64,000 bases of DNA from Cytophagales bacterium (GCA_013299115.1 JAAFKA010000001.1:62001-126000), one strand, 5' to 3'. Numbered from the stretch's first letter, positions 41,112 to 50,965 are shown. Notes: a model not told the origin generated them from the letters alone. Translations and numbers: made by a program.

Positions 41112-42008
41112 TTAAATCTTTTTCAAGACATAAATCACTGAACTTGCTTTTTTGGGATTTTGCCATGCTTGCAATAAAGACCAAGCCCCATGCCAAAAGC
41201 CAGACAAGATACTCCACGAATTATTTTTGTATTTTTCACTCAAAAGGCTAACATAAAAAGAGTCAAAAGGCATCAAGTGGCGTTGCACTACACGCAATTC
41301 GTGGCGTTGGGCTAAGATATCTATTGAAGTTGGGCAAAAGTGCCACAAATGACGCGGCACGTCCCAGCCTGCCCACTCTTTGCCATAGTGCTTGGCATCA
41401 TAAGAATCGTAGTTTGGTACGGCTATAATCAGTGTGCCTTGTGGTTGCAGCAGTTGCAAGAGTTGGTTGAGGTAGCTATTGAGATTGTGCAAATGTTCCA
41501 AGACGTGCCAAAGGGTAATGACATCAAAACTTTCGGGTTGTAAAGTTGGTAGCACTTCAGGACTATTTACCTGTAAACCAAAGGATTGAATAGCAAAATT
41601 TCGGGCTTTTTCCTCTACTTCTATGCCTTGTACTTGCCAACCTGTTTGCTGCATAGTATCCAAAAAATAACCTGTGCCACAACCTATATCTAATAACTTG
41701 CCTTCTTTGACAGCAGTTACTTGTTCGGTCAAGGTTTTTTTTCTGCCCAACATATAGTTGCGGACTATGTGATACAAGTTGTTTATCAACCCCTTGCGTG
41801 TGTTGCTGTGCGAAATATAACTTTCGGCTTGATAATACTGCCCAATATTTGCGACGTCGGGAGAATTTTGGGTTAGGGCTGTTTTGCACTGCTCACAACG
41901 CACTATTTGGTAAGTTTCTCCTGATACTGCATAGTCTTTGCTGGTAACAAAAGGTTGTAATTGCGTATACTGGCAAACAGGACAAGATGAATAATAGACA
42001 ACAGCCAT
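41112..42008 (-). CDS. Class I SAM-dependent methyltransferase with N-terminal zinc ribbon
   Basis: A ~298-residue enzyme. The start is ATG 42008 (MAVVYYSSCPVCQ); an upstream in-frame ATG at 42047 would add a low-complexity leader. The N-terminal C-P-V-C...C-E-Q-C pairs (~8-40) form a zinc ribbon, followed by motif I LLDIGCGTGYFL, IEVEEKARNFA, and DVITLWHVLEHLHN of Methyltransf_11/23 enzymes. A Y-D-S-Y-D-A-K-H-Y-G-x-x-W-A-G-W-D-V-P-R-H segment is shared with methyltransferases near polysaccharide or O-antigen synthesis genes. The substrate is unknown. Confidence 0.88.
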   Translation of the reverse strand: MAVVYYSSCPVCQYTQLQPFVTSKDYAVSGETYQIVRCEQCKTALTQNSPDVANIGQYYQAESYISHSNTRKGLINNLYHIVRNYMLGRKKTLTEQVTAVKEGKLLDIGCGTGYFLDTMQQTGWQVQGIEVEEKARNFAIQSFGLQVNSPEVLPTLQPESFDVITLWHVLEHLHNLNSYLNQLLQLLQPQGTLIIAVPNYDSYDAKHYGKEWAGWDVPRHLWHFCPTSIDILAQRHELRVVQRHLMPFDSFYVSLLSEKYKNNSWSILSGFWHGAWSLLQAWQNPKKASSVIYVLKKI

Positions 42009-42153
42009 GTTTTTTGTTTTTGGACTTTGTGGACTTTTCGGTTGCAAAAATACGTTATTTTTGGAAACTGCCCACCAAATTACATCTTTTTTAAAAAATA
42101 CTTGTTAGCTTTGTACAGGACAAGTGATTTTTATTTAGCAATGAATCAGAAAT

Positions 42154-44130
42154 TTACACTTGTATTCCCAGCACAAACACATCATCAGTCTGCTCGCCTA
42201 ATCCTTGCCATAGATTTTTTTCACGCACCATCAGGCGGCGTTGGTCTGCAAACTCTGCCATTTGCAGCCTCACAAACAATGTTTTGAGTTGCGTAGCCAT
42301 AAACTTCTTGTTTTTTGCCCCACCAAATTGGTCTTGGTAGCCGTCAGATGCCAAATAAATGGTTGTACCTTTTTCGAGTTGAATAGTTTGGTCTTGGTAG
42401 TTTTTTTCAGCCAACGAAGTATCGCCAATAGAAACCCTATGTGGTTTGAGCATAGTCAGCACACCAGCTTGGTAATAATACAAAGGAATTTTTGCACCCG
42501 AATAAGTCAATTCTTGGCTCTGCGAGTCGTACAGGCAAAGGGCAATATCCAAACCTTCGTTGGAATACTCTTGTTTTTCGAATAATTTGTTAAATTTTTC
42601 GTGCAACTGTTTCAGCACAAAAGCAGGAGTTTCGTCGGCGTGGTCTTTTAAGATGTCGGTCAAAATATCGTTAGCAAGCAAGGTGAGAAACGCAGCAGGT
42701 ACGCCATGCCCTGTGCAGTCGCCTACGGCAAAAAAGAGTTTGTTTTTGGCACTTGTTTTTGGCTTTTCGTGCCAGCAAAAGTCGCCACTTACTATATCTC
42801 TTGGCAAATTTAAGACAAAATAAGCCGAAAAAACATCAAATTCATTGATTTTGGTAGGCAATAAAGCATTTTGGATTCTTTTGGCAGCACTCATGCCATC
42901 TACCATACTCACATTAATAGCTTGTATCAAGTCGTGTTGTTTCTCTATTTTATCAGACTGAATTTGCAGTTGTCCGTTGGCAGCCAAAAGTTGTTTATTA
43001 TAATTATTTTTGAGTTGATATCTGTTAATGAGCAGTAGCAAAGCAATGATTATCAGAAAGATACTTCCTGCCAAAATATACACTTGTAATTGTTTTGCCT
43101 GTTCTTGTGCAGTCATCAAAAGCAGTTGTTGGCGTTGTTTTTCGCCTGCATATTTGGCTTCTAAGGCTGTAAGATTTTGCTTGCTGTTGCGGTCAGCCAA
43201 ACTATCTTCTATCGTTTTATACAATTTCTGAAAATACAAGGCTTTGGCATAATTGCCCGATAGTTCGTGCAGTTGGCTGCAAAGACCGTAACTATTGCGG
43301 AGCAAAGGCAGAGATTGAATTTCAGTAGCCACCCTGATAGCCTCCTCTTGCGAAACAATGGCTTTGGGATAGTTTTTTTCGAGCATATACGCCTTCGCCA
43401 TATTGACCGCAGCAGCAGCCAAACCTACTTTGTTGCCCGTTTTTTCACAAATCTTGCGACTCCTTTCTATGTATAAAATAGCTTTTTTGCTATCGCCCAT
43501 CTTATAATACAAATCTCCCAAATTCACTAAGGGTTTGTAAATCAGTTCAGGGTCTTGCGTTTTTTCACCAATTTCGAGGGCTGCAAAAAACTTTCTTTCG
43601 GCTATGTCGTACTCTTTGAGGTTGCTATGTGCCAAACCAGCAAGGTTAAGAGCTGCCGATGACCCTTTTTCGTCTTTGAGTTCCTTCCAGATTATTTCCT
43701 CCCTCTTGGCAAAGTTGATAGCCTCTTTAAATTCTTTGATAAATAAATGTGTTACGCCTACTTTGTGCAAAATATCGGCTTGCATGTGCTTGTTGCCCAT
43801 TTTATCTGCCAACAGCAACGCATTAAGAAAATACTCTAAGGCACGTTTAGAATTGCCTTTGTTGCGGTGTGTAACTCCCGCATTGAGATAAGCCGTAGCA
43901 TTTTGCAGTTCAGTACCTTTCTTTTCGGCAAGTTTAATGGCTTGGTCAGCAAAAAGCACAGAAGAATCAGCATCGATGTTGCGATACAACTCCGATAGTT
44001 GATTATAAATATCAATTTTTTCTTTGTCTGCTGCCTTTGTTAGCAAATTCTTTAGATTTTGTGTGCTTTGCTGGGCATGGGCAGTCGAAAGAATAAAAAT
44101 AGCTATTAAAAATAAAAATAGTCTGGTCAT
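42154..44130 (-). CDS. TPR-containing SpoIIE-type PP2C phosphatase
   Basis: A 658-residue membrane sensor phosphatase. Signal peptide ~1-19 (ending AHAQ); periplasmic tetratricopeptide repeats ~30-320; one transmembrane helix ~352-370; coiled coil ~372-405; SpoIIE domain ~410-655 with SGDFCWHE, VGDCTGHGVPAAFL, EGLDIALC and ASDGYQDQFGG metal-binding motifs. Its phosphatase half is a close counterpart of that at 21684-25031, so the two are paralogous outputs fed by different sensors. A serine-phosphorylated anti-sigma antagonist is the usual target in this family; none is nearby. Confidence 0.93.
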   Translation of the reverse strand: MTRLFLFLIAIFILSTAHAQQSTQNLKNLLTKAADKEKIDIYNQLSELYRNIDADSSVLFADQAIKLAEKKGTELQNATAYLNAGVTHRNKGNSKRALEYFLNALLLADKMGNKHMQADILHKVGVTHLFIKEFKEAINFAKREEIIWKELKDEKGSSAALNLAGLAHSNLKEYDIAERKFFAALEIGEKTQDPELIYKPLVNLGDLYYKMGDSKKAILYIERSRKICEKTGNKVGLAAAAVNMAKAYMLEKNYPKAIVSQEEAIRVATEIQSLPLLRNSYGLCSQLHELSGNYAKALYFQKLYKTIEDSLADRNSKQNLTALEAKYAGEKQRQQLLLMTAQEQAKQLQVYILAGSIFLIIIALLLLINRYQLKNNYNKQLLAANGQLQIQSDKIEKQHDLIQAINVSMVDGMSAAKRIQNALLPTKINEFDVFSAYFVLNLPRDIVSGDFCWHEKPKTSAKNKLFFAVGDCTGHGVPAAFLTLLANDILTDILKDHADETPAFVLKQLHEKFNKLFEKQEYSNEGLDIALCLYDSQSQELTYSGAKIPLYYYQAGVLTMLKPHRVSIGDTSLAEKNYQDQTIQLEKGTTIYLASDGYQDQFGGAKNKKFMATQLKTLFVRLQMAEFADQRRLMVREKNLWQGLGEQTDDVFVLGIQV

Positions 44131-44337
44131 TTAGCTTATTGATACCGAAAAATTGTACCAAAGAGTGCGATATATTTATTCTAACAACAAACTTACTAAG
44201 AAAAAATTAGTTTCCAAATTTTCCATCGCCTTTGGAAACATCAAGTGGAGAAGCCCTGTTAAATCCGAATGAAACACTAACAAAAATTTTATAACATCAG
44301 AAAGTACTTTGTTGGTACAAATAATTATCATCAACAA

Positions 44338-44370
44338 AAAAACCCCACAAAGGTTATCTTTGCAGAGTTT
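44338..44370 (-). terminator. Rho-independent terminator of the 44397-45422 gene
   Basis: On the minus strand AAACTCTGCAAAG, ATAAC, CTTTGTGGGGTTTTTTT: a stem with several G-U pairs followed by seven T. Confidence 0.75.
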
Positions 44371-44396
44371 TTTGCATTTTGTACTATTTACAAAAT

Positions 44397-45422
44397 TTAT
44401 TTTGCGTTAGCCGTTGCGTTAGCTACTGCTTCGTCGTAGGCTTCTTTGGTCAATTTGTTTCCTGCTAAGAAATCTTGATACATTTTTTTGTACTTTTCTT
44501 GGTTAGGATTTGCTTTGATTACTTCTTCGTACATAGCAATAGCATCTACAAACAAACCGTTTTCCTCAAAATAACGAGCAGCAATCAATTTGTTTACTGT
44601 TTCGTCAGGATTAACACAAATTTGTTTCAAATCAGCAGCAATTTGTTTGGCTTTGTCCTCTTCTATTTTGTGAATGACAATACCTTTTTCATTTTGAAAC
44701 AATTTTTCATTGCTTGGATTTGTACCCAAATCTTTTGTGATAGGCACAACTTTGATAAGCAAAGTAGATTGTTGTGCTGCTTCACCTGTAAGATTAAAAG
44801 AAACACTATTTACGTTATTTGCAGCATCTTGTGTCATATAAATTTTTTCTGACATATCTGTTACAAAAACTCTATAACCTTTCACATCTTCAGGTTTAGT
44901 ATCACTCGAACTTGGTTTTAAGAACCAACGAAATGCAACATGAGTACCATAAAACTTCGTGCTGTGTTCGTCTTGGTTTGTGCTTTCTGCTGAACCAACT
45001 TGCGGCACCATAGCCACCATATCAGGACTTCTATCTACCGAACCTGTTTTGTTCATGTATTTAGACCTGTTTTGCGTTGGGCTTTCCCCATCATCTTTGG
45101 TCAGTTCGTTTACAACGAAGGCTGCATATTTACTTGTAAGGCTTGAATTGGCTTGTTTTAGAGCCTGTCCTACAAGGTCTTTGATTTTATATGTGCCTTT
45201 GGTTGTAATTTCTACTGTCTTCCCGTTGGTATTAGCCAAACCCAAATAGGCTCCATCTACTGTTACGGCTTCACTATCTTTCAATTTAGCACCAACTTTT
45301 AAAGGCATACCATTAGCTGTGTTGTTGCCTTTGCTACCAAATACTTTGAAAGAATAATCTTGTGCATACATCGCATTGCCAGCTAAGAGAAATGCAGAAC
45401 AGACTAATAATTTGAATTTCAT
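44397..45422 (-). CDS. Secreted hypothetical protein with TPR-like end
   Basis: A 341-residue protein starting at ATG 45422 (MKFKLLVCSAFLLAGNAMYAQ, a clear signal peptide); the frame continues 38 codons upstream but without coding character. The N-terminal third (SFKVFGSKGNNTANGMPLKVG, then a DSEAVTVDGAYLGLANTNGK strand set) is FecR-like/beta-rich and common in Bacteroidota periplasmic proteins. The C-terminal ~90 residues are TPR-like (AARYFEENGLFVDAIAMYEE). Probably periplasmic; function unknown. It ends in a good terminator. Confidence 0.75.
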   Translation of the reverse strand: MKFKLLVCSAFLLAGNAMYAQDYSFKVFGSKGNNTANGMPLKVGAKLKDSEAVTVDGAYLGLANTNGKTVEITTKGTYKIKDLVGQALKQANSSLTSKYAAFVVNELTKDDGESPTQNRSKYMNKTGSVDRSPDMVAMVPQVGSAESTNQDEHSTKFYGTHVAFRWFLKPSSSDTKPEDVKGYRVFVTDMSEKIYMTQDAANNVNSVSFNLTGEAAQQSTLLIKVVPITKDLGTNPSNEKLFQNEKGIVIHKIEEDKAKQIAADLKQICVNPDETVNKLIAARYFEENGLFVDAIAMYEEVIKANPNQEKYKKMYQDFLAGNKLTKEAYDEAVANATANAK

Positions 45423-45657
45423 GAGTTTTGTTATTTTAAAAGTAAAAATTGAGGTGTAAGATTTCGAGCAAACTTTATGCTGTTTAAGTGTTTTACTTTC
45501 ATACGTAAAGTTATAAAAAATTGTTGTTATTTTCAAACTTTTTTTATTTTTTCTTACAAGTTTGCCTAATGCAAAAAAAATTTAAACCAAATTTGCGTAA
45601 TAAAGTAACTATAAAATTGATAATCATTGAAAAGTATTTATTTTTAATGCTGTGCAC

Positions 45658-45689
45658 TTGGTTAAGTTTTTATATGTTCCATATATTTG
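45658..45689 (+). promoter_or_regulatory. Promoter of the LuxE-like gene
   Basis: TTG (45658-45660), 21 bp, TATATTTG (45682-45689), 51 bp before the ATG at 45740. Confidence 0.5.
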
Positions 45690-45739
45690 TGTAACATGGG
45701 AATGCAAAATGATAACTAAAATCCTTGTAATTCTGTTCT

Positions 45740-46753
45740 ATGTCCAATATTATTCAATCATTTAAAGAGCAACTATTTACTCTCCGTCCACAAGATTTTG
45801 AGGAGGCTGCCCTTACTTTGTTTCGTTTTCAGGCTATTCATAACCCTACTTACGCCTATTATCTATATGGTTTGCGTGTCAAAATAGATAAAATCAATAA
45901 ATTGCATCAAATTCCTTTTATGCCCATAGAGTTTTTTAAGACTCAACTTGTGCTAACTGCTTACAACCAACAAATCCCAGCAGGTTGCCCACTGGTAGAA
46001 TTTGAAAGTAGTGGCACTACGGGGCAACAACCCAGTAGGCACACTGTCCTTGATTCGCATTTTTATTTGCGCATAGCCCAAGATTTATTTGAAAGAAAAT
46101 ATGGCAAATTAGAAAATTATCACATTTTGGCTTTGTTGCCTTCTTATTTAGAGAGGCAGACTTCGTCTTTGGTTTATATGATACAACATTTTATCAATCA
46201 AAGCCCCAAAGAGTCTGATTTTTTCCTCCATGACTACGAAGCATTGGCAGAAAAACTAAAAAAATTGGCAAATAGTCCAAAAAAAATACTCTTAATTGGT
46301 GTTACTTTTGCCCTCTTAGATTTTGCCGAATCACACCCCAAACCTCTCCAAAACACTATACTTATGGAAACAGGTGGCATGAAAGGCAGGAAAAAAGAAC
46401 TTTTACGAGAGGAAGTCCACCAAATTTTGCAAGCAGCTTTTGCTTTGCCTGCTATTCATTCAGAATATGGAATGACTGAACTATTATCGCAGGCTTATTC
46501 GCAAGGGCAGGGCATTTTTAGACCCTCCAAAACTATGCGAATATTTCTACGCAACCTACAAGACCCTTTCGAAGTAGGTACACCTACTTTGCGTGAGGGA
46601 GGAGTTAATATTATAGACTTGGCAAACGTGGAAAGCTGTGCTTTCATAGAAACTAAGGACATTGGTGCTTTTAACCTACGCCAAGATACTTTCCAAATTT
46701 TAGGTAGATATGACCACTCTGATACCAGAGGTTGTAACCTAATTGCAAGCTAA
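45740..46753 (+). CDS. LuxE-like acyl-protein synthetase / adenylate-forming enzyme
   Basis: A 337-residue cytoplasmic protein of the ANL-like LuxE family. PFMPIEFFKTQ is a family-typical opening; FESSGTTGQQPSRH is the nucleotide-binding loop; a conserved METGGMKGR segment and SEYGMTELLSQAY follow (adenylation motif). LuxE activates fatty acids for aldehyde synthesis in light-emitting bacteria; elsewhere the homologues serve surface polymer or lipid synthesis. No luxC partner is seen here, so the acyl substrate and acceptor are unknown. Confidence 0.88.
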   Translation: MSNIIQSFKEQLFTLRPQDFEEAALTLFRFQAIHNPTYAYYLYGLRVKIDKINKLHQIPFMPIEFFKTQLVLTAYNQQIPAGCPLVEFESSGTTGQQPSRHTVLDSHFYLRIAQDLFERKYGKLENYHILALLPSYLERQTSSLVYMIQHFINQSPKESDFFLHDYEALAEKLKKLANSPKKILLIGVTFALLDFAESHPKPLQNTILMETGGMKGRKKELLREEVHQILQAAFALPAIHSEYGMTELLSQAYSQGQGIFRPSKTMRIFLRNLQDPFEVGTPTLREGGVNIIDLANVESCAFIETKDIGAFNLRQDTFQILGRYDHSDTRGCNLIAS

Positions 46754-46886
46754 TGCTTTTACAAGCTGTTGATTTTTTTGCAACAAAAAATAAAATCCTA
46801 TTCATTTCAGCAAGGTATTTGTTTTTATGTAAATTTACAAAGTGTAACTATTGTTTACTTGCTAATTTAAAAATCTTCATCTTACC

Positions 46887-48554
46887 ATGACTTTCAGAAG
46901 TATCTTGCTCGTCGGCGGTTTAGTAGTCGGCAGTTTCCAAACTCTTTGGGCAGAAAATCTTTTATTGCCCACTCCTTCTATCTCTTTGCGAGATACCACC
47001 AAAAAAGCCCCCGAAAATTGGTTTAACCTCGATGGCACAACAGACAAAACCAGAGGCGTAAGCACCGAAAAAGCCTACCAAACTATCTTAAAAAATAGAA
47101 CTGCTAAACCCATCATAGTGGCAGTCATAGACTCAGGCGTGGACATAGCACACGAAGATTTGAAAGATAATTTGTGGATAAATGCAAAAGAAATTCCAAA
47201 CAACGGCATAGATGACGACAAAAACGGCTACATAGACGATATTTATGGTTGGAACTTCATTGGTGGCAAAGATGGCAAAAACGTAAGCAACGACACTTAC
47301 GAAATGACCCGACTCTATGTAAGCCTCAAAAAGAAATATGAAGGCAAAGGCGAAAGTGGACTTTCTGCCGAACAACAAGCCGAACAGAAACAATATCTCA
47401 AAATCAAAGATGCTTTTGAGAAAAAAACTACCCAAATTCGCCAACAATTAGCAGGGTACAAAAACTTTCAGACAAGTTTTATGAAAGCCAAAAAACTCAT
47501 CAGTGCCTATTTAGATACTGACGACATCACCATAGACGACCTGAAAGAAATAGATAGTTCAGACGAAAGAATACGCAGTGCAGCAGGTGCTTTGGGTTAT
47601 GCTCTCGAAAACAACATCACAGAGGAAAAACTAAACGAAGGTATCAAATATTTTGAAGGGCAAATCCAATACGGCTACAACACAGATTTTGACCCTCGCA
47701 CCATCGTTGGCGACAACTACGAAGACCTAACCGAAAAAGGCTACGGCAACAATGACGTGGCGGGAAAAGGAGCAGATGCCAAACATGGTACTCACGTGGC
47801 GGGCATTATTGCAGCCAACCGCAGCAACGGTTTGGGTATGATGGGCGTAGCAAACAACGTGAAAATTATGAGTTTGCGTGCCGTACCCGATGGCGACGAA
47901 AGAGATAAAGACATAGCCAACGCCATTCGCTATGCGGTGGACAACGGAGCAAAAATTATCAATATGAGTTTTGGCAAAAGTTATTCGCCACATAAAAAGA
48001 CAGTCGACGAGGCTATGCAATACGCCGAATCGAAAGGAGTTTTGTTGATTCACGCAGCAGGCAATGACGGCAAAAACTTAGACGAAGAAGAAAATTATCC
48101 AAATAAAACCACTAAATCTGGGGTTGTTGTCGGCTCTTGGGTGGAGGTAGGTGCATCTTCTTGGGGAGATGAGAAAAATTTTGTGGGAGATTTTTCAAAT
48201 TACGGCAAAAAATCAGTAGATTTATTTGCACCAGGCGTTGATATTTATTCAACTATACCTGAACAAAAGTATGAAAACAATAGTGGAACCAGCATGGCTG
48301 CCCCTGTAACTTCTGGTGTAGCTGCCACTATTTTGTCTTACTTCCCCGACTTATCGGCTGCACAACTCAAAGAGGTGCTAATGAAATCGGTGGTAAGATA
48401 CCCAAAAACCAAAGTCAATAAACCAGGGGCAACAGAGGAGGACAAAGAACCCATGATAGAATTTGAAAAACTATCGGTAAGTGGGGGCTTAGTCAATCTG
48501 TACGAAGCTGCAAAATTGGCAGAGGTGATGAGCAAAAAAATTAAGAAAAAATAG
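46887..48554 (+). CDS. Secreted S8 (subtilisin-like) serine protease
   Basis: A 555-residue secreted protease. N-terminal signal (~1-23). Catalytic triad: Asp82 in AVIDSGVD, His ~300 in KHGTHVAGI, Ser ~468 in NSGTSMAAP. Between Asp and His lies an unusually long ~200-residue insert that is highly charged and largely helical (~125-270), characteristic of one Bacteroidota S8 subgroup. Unlike the giant protease, it lacks a T9SS tail and ends KKIKKK, so it is likely periplasmic or Sec-exported only. The repeat array at 48562-48788 follows immediately. Confidence 0.93.
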   Translation: MTFRSILLVGGLVVGSFQTLWAENLLLPTPSISLRDTTKKAPENWFNLDGTTDKTRGVSTEKAYQTILKNRTAKPIIVAVIDSGVDIAHEDLKDNLWINAKEIPNNGIDDDKNGYIDDIYGWNFIGGKDGKNVSNDTYEMTRLYVSLKKKYEGKGESGLSAEQQAEQKQYLKIKDAFEKKTTQIRQQLAGYKNFQTSFMKAKKLISAYLDTDDITIDDLKEIDSSDERIRSAAGALGYALENNITEEKLNEGIKYFEGQIQYGYNTDFDPRTIVGDNYEDLTEKGYGNNDVAGKGADAKHGTHVAGIIAANRSNGLGMMGVANNVKIMSLRAVPDGDERDKDIANAIRYAVDNGAKIINMSFGKSYSPHKKTVDEAMQYAESKGVLLIHAAGNDGKNLDEEENYPNKTTKSGVVVGSWVEVGASSWGDEKNFVGDFSNYGKKSVDLFAPGVDIYSTIPEQKYENNSGTSMAAPVTSGVAATILSYFPDLSAAQLKEVLMKSVVRYPKTKVNKPGATEEDKEPMIEFEKLSVSGGLVNLYEAAKLAEVMSKKIKKK

Positions 48555-48561
48555 GTATTGA

Positions 48562-48788
48562 TTTTGTCCCGTAGGGACTGAATATTGGTAGAAAAAAGGT
48601 ATCCCATCATCTATTATGTCTCGTAGGGACTATACAAGACGAGGTAACTTTATTTTGCTACCAATATTCAGTCCCTATGGGACAAAGAAAAAACAGATTG
48701 CATTTTGCTACCAATATTCAGTCCCTATGGGACAAAGAAAAAACAGATTGCATTTTGCTACCAATATTCAGTCCCTACGGGACAAAGA
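48562..48788. repeat. 50-bp tandem repeat with an inverted partner
   Basis: Three copies of a 50-bp unit start at 48661, 48711 and 48761 (CCAATATTCAGTCCCTATGG, GACAAAGAAAAAACAG, ATTGCATTTTGCTA). Each includes the palindrome GTCCCTAYGGGAC. An inverted copy of the ~30-bp core lies at 48562-48592, so the block can fold as a large hairpin. A degenerate GTCTCGTAGGGAC stands between. Units 1 and 2 are identical, unit 3 differs by one base, so the duplication is recent. Confidence 0.88.
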
Positions 48789-48870
48789 ATTTAATAGCTA
48801 ATGCGTTGCAACTAAATTAATTATCAAATGATTAAACTCCTAATTCCTAACTGTTTAACTACTAACTAAA

Positions 48871-50865
48871 ATGAACAGCTTATCTTTTTTCATTTGCTGC
48901 GGACTATTTTGGTCGTTTGGCTCTTTTGCCCAAACGAAAGGGATAGACTATTCGCAAGAAATGAAAAAAATAAAGTCTGCTCAATTAACAGATACTGCCT
49001 TAGTCAATACGTGGTTGAGTATTTCGAATAGAATAGTAACCAAAAGACCCGACTCTGCTTTGTATTTTGCCAATCAAGCCCTGCTGGTGGCAGAAAAAAA
49101 AGAATGGTACAAGGGCATAGCCAACGCCCAATACCACAGTGGCATAGCCCTCCGCACCATAGGCAACTACCAACGAGCAATTACGGCACAGTTTAAAGCA
49201 TTGCAACTATACGAAAAACTGAAAGATAGCACAGGAGTTGGCAGCACTTACACAGAAATTGCTACGATTTATTGGTTTGATAAGGATTACAACAAAGCCA
49301 TAAATTATGATGCCAAAGCCTTAGCCTTAGCCGAAGCCCAAAAAGACAAAGACAAAATTTGCAGGACTCTCAACAATATTGGTGTGCTGAAATACCAAAA
49401 AAAGCAATACACCGAAGCCTTAGCCTATTACCGCCGTTCACAGAAAATGGCGGAGGAACTGAAAAACGAAAGGCGTATAGCTTCTGCCTACCACAACATA
49501 GGCGAGGCGTATGCAGCTTTGGGCAATGCCCAAGAAGGTTTGAACTTCTTGCAAAAAAGTTTGGAAATAGGCAAAAAATTGGAGGATAAAGACTTCACAG
49601 CCAATACTTTAATTGTGATGGCAAATATTTATTTCCAAAAAAATCAAATCACAGAATCCTTAGAATATGCCGAACAAGGTTTGGCTATTGCCAAAAATAT
49701 AGGCTCTAAGCAATATGTTCAAAACGCAAGTGAGATTCTCTATGCAGACCACAAAGCCTTGCAAAACATGAACAAAGCATTAGAGTATCACGAACTCTAT
49801 GTAAACTACAAAGACAGCCTATTCAGTGAAACCAATCACCGCCAAATAGCTCATATTCAGGCTACTTACGAATTGGAAAAAAAGCAAAGAGAAATAGAAG
49901 ACCTCGAAAAAGAATTTAAGTTGCAAGAAGCCAACGCCAAACTACACGAAGAAAAAGCCGAAAATCATTTGCTTATCAATTATTCTTTGTTGGGTTTGTT
50001 TTTAGGTGTTTCGCTAATTGTCTATATTTTGTATAAAAGCAATTCGCAAAATAAAGCTGCCAATGCTCAACTCATAGCCCAAAAAGCCGAAATAGAAAAG
50101 CAAAATCAGGTTTTGGCACGTCAAAAAGAACAAATTTCTCAGCAAAATCAAGAATTGTCTATCAAAAACGACAAACTCATGTTTCTCAATGCCGAAAAAG
50201 ATGGTTTGGTTGGCATAGTAGCCCACGATTTGCGGGCTCCGCTAAACAGAATTAAAGGCTTTGCCCAAATTTTGAGTTTTGAGGAAAATCTCAACGAGGA
50301 ACAACTTATGTTGCTCAAACGAATAGACAAAACTTGCAATGGAGGTATCTTTTTGATTAAAGACTTGCTGCTTATCAACAACATAGAGTATGAAAATGCT
50401 ACACTCAATCTTGTAGAATTTGATGTTTGTCTGTTTCTCAAAGGTTTTGTGGAGCAGTTTGAGGCACAAGCCAACAGCAAACAAATTGGTTTGCACCTTT
50501 CTTTTTCACGCCAACCCATTTTGCTAACAACAGACGAAACTTTTTTGACCCGAATTTTAGACAATCTTATTTCCAATGCCATTAAATTTACCGAAAGTGG
50601 CAAAAACGTATTTGTGCGTTGCGAAGAAACTCGAAGCCATGTTAGTTTTTCGATAAAAGACGAGGGACAAGGACTAAGCAAGCAAGACCAACAAAAATTG
50701 TTTATGAAATTCCAAAAGCTAAGTGCCAAGCCCACCGCAGGCGAAGACACCACAGGTTTAGGTTTAGCCATAGTCAAAGCCTTGATAGACAAACTCAAAG
50801 GCGAAATCACAGTGATTAGCGAAAAAGAACAAGGTGCAGAGTTTATTGTGAAATTGCCAAAATAA
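48871..50865 (+). CDS. TPR-containing sensor histidine kinase
   Basis: A 664-residue membrane kinase. Signal peptide ~1-20 (ending SFAQ); tetratricopeptide repeats ~45-330 (for example YEKLKDSTGVGSTYTEIA, YNKAINYDAKAL); a transmembrane helix ~369-388; coiled coil ~395-440; HisKA with His ~451 in VAHDLRAPLNRIKG; HATPase_c ~560-660 with N-box NLISNAIKF, DEGQGLS and TGLGLAIV. Same architecture as the kinase at 17984-19963, but the two diverge enough to sense different signals. No cognate regulator is adjacent. Confidence 0.93.
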   Translation: MNSLSFFICCGLFWSFGSFAQTKGIDYSQEMKKIKSAQLTDTALVNTWLSISNRIVTKRPDSALYFANQALLVAEKKEWYKGIANAQYHSGIALRTIGNYQRAITAQFKALQLYEKLKDSTGVGSTYTEIATIYWFDKDYNKAINYDAKALALAEAQKDKDKICRTLNNIGVLKYQKKQYTEALAYYRRSQKMAEELKNERRIASAYHNIGEAYAALGNAQEGLNFLQKSLEIGKKLEDKDFTANTLIVMANIYFQKNQITESLEYAEQGLAIAKNIGSKQYVQNASEILYADHKALQNMNKALEYHELYVNYKDSLFSETNHRQIAHIQATYELEKKQREIEDLEKEFKLQEANAKLHEEKAENHLLINYSLLGLFLGVSLIVYILYKSNSQNKAANAQLIAQKAEIEKQNQVLARQKEQISQQNQELSIKNDKLMFLNAEKDGLVGIVAHDLRAPLNRIKGFAQILSFEENLNEEQLMLLKRIDKTCNGGIFLIKDLLLINNIEYENATLNLVEFDVCLFLKGFVEQFEAQANSKQIGLHLSFSRQPILLTTDETFLTRILDNLISNAIKFTESGKNVFVRCEETRSHVSFSIKDEGQGLSKQDQQKLFMKFQKLSAKPTAGEDTTGLGLAIVKALIDKLKGEITVISEKEQGAEFIVKLPK

Positions 50866-50873
50866 ATTTTATT

Positions 50874-50940
50874 AGAACTAATATTTTTATACGTTGGCAA
50901 TGGTCGCAGACCTTGACAATCGTATAAAAATGTTAGTTCT
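50874..50940. repeat. ACGTTGGCAATGG repeat nested in a small hairpin
   Basis: Outer arms AGAACTAATATTTTT and AAAAATGTTAGTTCT are those of the small hairpin family (compare 56270-56300), but the 3-nt loop is replaced by a unit ATACGTTGGCAATGGTCGCA ... CCTTGACAATCGTAT, itself an imperfect hairpin. It lies right after the kinase gene and could act as its terminator. Confidence 0.8.
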
Positions 50941-50965
50941 TTTTTTATAAAAAATACCCAAAAAC

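Noticed and set aside
44354-44361. TATCTTTG on the plus strand as a promoter box
   Set aside because: It lies in the terminator stem of the minus-strand gene, and no plus-strand gene follows.
48651-48788. A CRISPR-like array of direct repeats
   Set aside because: The period is exactly 50 bp and the putative spacers are identical between units, so this is a plain tandem repeat. No cas gene is in the window.
48616-48801. A 61-codon open frame across the 50-bp repeats
   Set aside because: It is the translation of the tandem repeat and has no start signal or family resemblance.
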